Assembly (NCBI GenBank): GCA_963664945.1
Contig: OY761822.1
Coordinates: forward strand, 5,022,001 to 5,086,000
DNA length: 64,000 bases
Direction: 5' to 3'
Source of the DNA: UBA6522 sp963664945
GTDB taxonomy: Bacteria; Pseudomonadota; Gammaproteobacteria; Steroidobacterales; Rariloculaceae
A model generated the notes under the pieces. That model had not been told where the DNA came from. It saw only the letters and a list, made by a program, of their open reading frames with translations, and made no database searches. Positions 61,702 through 64,000 of this stretch are shown here, piece after piece. The position numbers and the translations under genes were made by a program. How positions within the stretch are numbered: the stretch's first letter is position 1; every line of letters begins with the position of its first letter.

Positions 61702-64000
61702 GTGCGCCACGCCAGCGGCATCCGCCGCAACCCGGGCGGAAGGAACGCGGTTGTTCCCGCCCGCCGCGGCTTGCGGCTCGCCGCGATGTGCCTGCCGGCC
61801 CTGTGCGGCGCCCTGGCCGGCTGCGGGGGGAGTTCCGGCGGGGGGCGGGCCCCCGCCGAACCGCCCATGCCGCCGCCCCCGCCGGCGAACGTCTCGCTGG
61901 AGGTTTCCGGCGGAACCAGCGTCGAGGAGGCCGTCAACCCGAAGGTCGAAATCACGGCGCGGCTCGACGCGCCCGCGTCCGGCGCCGTCACGGTGGGGCT
62001 GAACCTCGCCGGCACGGCGACCGCGGACCGCGACTACGCCATCGGCGCCGACCGGATTCAGGTGCCGGCGAACGCCACCTCGGCCAGCGTCGGGATCGAC
62101 ATCTACCGGGACTTCGACGAGGAGGACGACGAAACCATCGAGATCGGCCTGGGCGCGATCACCGGCAACGCGCGGGCCGGCGACCCGGCGTCGGTCGCGC
62201 TGACGGTGCTCGACGGCGGGGCGGCCACCTTCGGGAAACTTCCCCCCGGCGAGGACGGGGAGGACGGCGAGGACGATGAAATCGCCGCCATCGAGGTGGA
62301 GCTGGTCCGGTTCGCCTCCACCGGGGACGCCATCGTCGCGACGGTGGCCGCTCAACTTCCGGCCGGCTTTCCCGGCCCCCAGCCGCTGCGGGCCAGGGTG
62401 TTCGCCGGCTTCGATTTCCTGCCGGACGCGAAGACCTTCACCGAATGCCACGCGCCCTCCGGGGAATCGCCCGGAACGGCGGCCGAAAACACCATGAATC
62501 CCTGCCAGGTGGCGCCCCCGGACGAACCGTTCGACTTTTTCCCGACCGACATGCGGGTGTTCCGGCTGCCCTATTCCGAACTTCGGCTTCAGCCAAACGG
62601 GCACTATTACCTCGAAATCTCGGTAATGCCGCATTTCCCGGACAAACTGCCAAGCGGCCCCTTCTATAACGACCCGGTTCTCCACCGGTTCGCCACCGAC
62701 CCCGAAGGACGGATGGCGGTGCGCTGCCGGGCACCCGAAAGGACCCCGGCGCCCGGCGGCGGGGACCCGCTGTTCAGCCACCAGTGGCACCTGGTCAACA
62801 CCGGCCAGACGGCGTTCGCCGGGCGGGGCGGGGCGGCCGGCGCCGACCTGCGCATGACCGCGGCCATCGACACCGACCGCGACGGCGCCGGCGTGAAGAT
62901 CGCGGTGGTCGACTCCGGGCTCGAGATATGCCATCCGGACCTCGCCGCCAACACCGCCGCGGGCGGATCGTTCAACTTTGGCGCGGCATCCCACGCGGGC
63001 GCCTCCCCCGACGATCCGTTCAATGTCGCCGCGGACGGCGACCATGGCACCGGCGTGGCCGGGGTCGCCGCGGCGGTGGCGGACAACGGATTCGGCGGGC
63101 GGGGCGTCGCGCCCGCGGCGACGCTGGTGGGATTCAACCCACGGGAAGCCGTCGGTGGCGAGCCATCCACTTTGGGTCGCGGCCTGGACACGGCGCAGGA
63201 AATCGCAATCCTGCAGAGCCTCGGCGCCGGCAACGGGGGCGGTGTCGAACCGGATGCCGCGAGCGTGGATGTCTTCAACATGAGTTTTGGTTTTGGCGAC
63301 AGGGGCGCAGAAAACGCGCGCGAGGAGTGGGCCCGGGTGATCAGGGCGGGCACCGAACAGCTGCGCTCGGGCCGCGGCGCGATCTACGTGAAAGGGGCGG
63401 GCAACGCGTTCAACTTTTGCAAGCAGATTCACCACCCGCTCAACCACGAGGTTGGCTGCCGAGGCGCCAACACCGAGCCGGAACAAAACATCCCATGGTT
63501 GATCGTCGTGGGGGGATTCAACGCGGACGATGTCAAATCGTCCTATTCCTCCATCGGGGCCAATCTGTGGGTCGTTGGCCCCTCGGGCGAGGACGGCAAC
63601 GACGCCCCCGGCATCATCTCCACCGACCAGATGGGGTTGGCCGGTTACAGCGCGGAGCACGATAATCGCCTCCTGGACAGCGATCCGCTGAATCGCGACG
63701 GCGACTACGTCAACAACTTCGGTGGCACGTCCGCAGCCGCGCCCGCCGTGGCCGGCGCCGTCGCGATCCTTCTGGGCGTGAAACCGGAGCTCACGTGGCG
63801 GGACGTGAAGCACATCCTCGCGAAAACCGCCCGCAGGATCGACCCGGATATCGCCGAGGTCCGGGCCGCCTTCAACGGCACGCCCCATGTCGCGCAGCAT
63901 GCGTGGCGAACCAACGCCGCCGGTTACGCTTTCCACAACTGGTACGGTTTCGGCGCCGTGGATGTGGACGCCGCGGTGGCGATGGCGCAGAGCCATGCGC
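61702..64000 (+). CDS. lipoprotein subtilase copy 3 (partial, runs off right edge)
   Basis: The frame is open to the end of the window, reaching the P-domain region. The first about 650 residues are near-identical to copy 1: lipobox ALAGCGGSS, Calx-beta TATADRDYAIGADRIQV, KIAVVDSGLEICHPD, GDHGTGVAGVAAAV. From about 63660 onward the DNA follows copy 2 (FGGTSAAAPAVAGA then LGVKPELTWRDVKHILAKTA). The His region has GTG instead of GTS after the His. The start is uncertain (61609 ATG, 61702 GTG or 61771 TTG). The chimeric pattern indicates recombination between copies. Confidence 0.82.
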   Translation, partial: MRHASGIRRNPGGRNAVVPARRGLRLAAMCLPALCGALAGCGGSSGGGRAPAEPPMPPPPPANVSLEVSGGTSVEEAVNPKVEITARLDAPASGAVTVGLNLAGTATADRDYAIGADRIQVPANATSASVGIDIYRDFDEEDDETIEIGLGAITGNARAGDPASVALTVLDGGAATFGKLPPGEDGEDGEDDEIAAIEVELVRFASTGDAIVATVAAQLPAGFPGPQPLRARVFAGFDFLPDAKTFTECHAPSGESPGTAAENTMNPCQVAPPDEPFDFFPTDMRVFRLPYSELRLQPNGHYYLEISVMPHFPDKLPSGPFYNDPVLHRFATDPEGRMAVRCRAPERTPAPGGGDPLFSHQWHLVNTGQTAFAGRGGAAGADLRMTAAIDTDRDGAGVKIAVVDSGLEICHPDLAANTAAGGSFNFGAASHAGASPDDPFNVAADGDHGTGVAGVAAAVADNGFGGRGVAPAATLVGFNPREAVGGEPSTLGRGLDTAQEIAILQSLGAGNGGGVEPDAASVDVFNMSFGFGDRGAENAREEWARVIRAGTEQLRSGRGAIYVKGAGNAFNFCKQIHHPLNHEVGCRGANTEPEQNIPWLIVVGGFNADDVKSSYSSIGANLWVVGPSGEDGNDAPGIISTDQMGLAGYSAEHDNRLLDSDPLNRDGDYVNNFGGTSAAAPAVAGAVAILLGVKPELTWRDVKHILAKTARRIDPDIAEVRAAFNGTPHVAQHAWRTNAAGYAFHNWYGFGAVDVDAAVAMAQSHA

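Noticed and set aside
1..64000. CRISPR arrays, rRNA genes or prophage
   Set aside because: No regularly spaced repeats, rRNA signatures or phage structural genes were seen on either strand.

Overview
The window looks like a chromosomal segment of an uncultured, high-GC Gammaproteobacterium. It carries a TonB-dependent receptor, a tripartite RND efflux operon, a GT9 heptosyltransferase-like enzyme, TrkA/TrkH, heme O/A synthesis, BioB/BioC, ComF and a UvrD-type helicase. No rRNA, tRNA or CRISPR array was seen. Several gene pairs overlap by 4 to 8 bases, while other stretches contain mobile elements and their remnants.

Left third (1-25 kb). A minus-strand catabolic operon (about 5.7 kb down to 1) encodes an exported double alpha/beta-hydrolase, an MFS permease, a DUF35 protein, a thiolase, a GST and a CoA-transferase. 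A TonB-dependent receptor lies just upstream behind a terminator. Next come a five-heme cytochrome coupled to a cytochrome c/beta-barrel fusion, an intact IS630-type element, a DYD-type PQQ dehydrogenase, an NHL-repeat protein interrupted by an in-frame TGA, two glycosyltransferases and two DUF6152 proteins.

Middle (25-49 kb). A TRAP permease pair without its binding protein is followed by TPR, TrkH and GYD genes. The most unusual locus follows: a eukaryotic-type sterol C-24 methyltransferase homologue, divergent from a GPP34 (GOLPH3-like)-cytochrome P450 fusion. An RND operon comes next, whose adaptor carries a frameshift, then trkA, uvrD, cyoE, ctaA, a P-loop ATPase, bioC, bioB and comF.

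Right part (49-64 kb). A PAS-sigma54 activator gene is divergent from a small exported protein gene. Between them are a near-consensus sigma-54 promoter and three copies of ACGG-N4-CCG[T/A]. After dihydroorotase comes an array of three lipoprotein subtilases (Calx-beta, S8 peptidase, P-domain). The first is preceded by a 13-C tract and has a 3' frameshift. An ISAs1-type element with an N-terminal DruA-like (DUF4338) domain, flanked by a perfect 10-bp target duplication, separates copy 1 from a stand-alone propeptide-like protein and copy 2. Copy 3 is a mosaic of copies 1 and 2 and runs off the right edge.

Sequence alone cannot fix the species or the substrates. Start codons of the subtilases, the PQQ dehydrogenase and ComF are uncertain.
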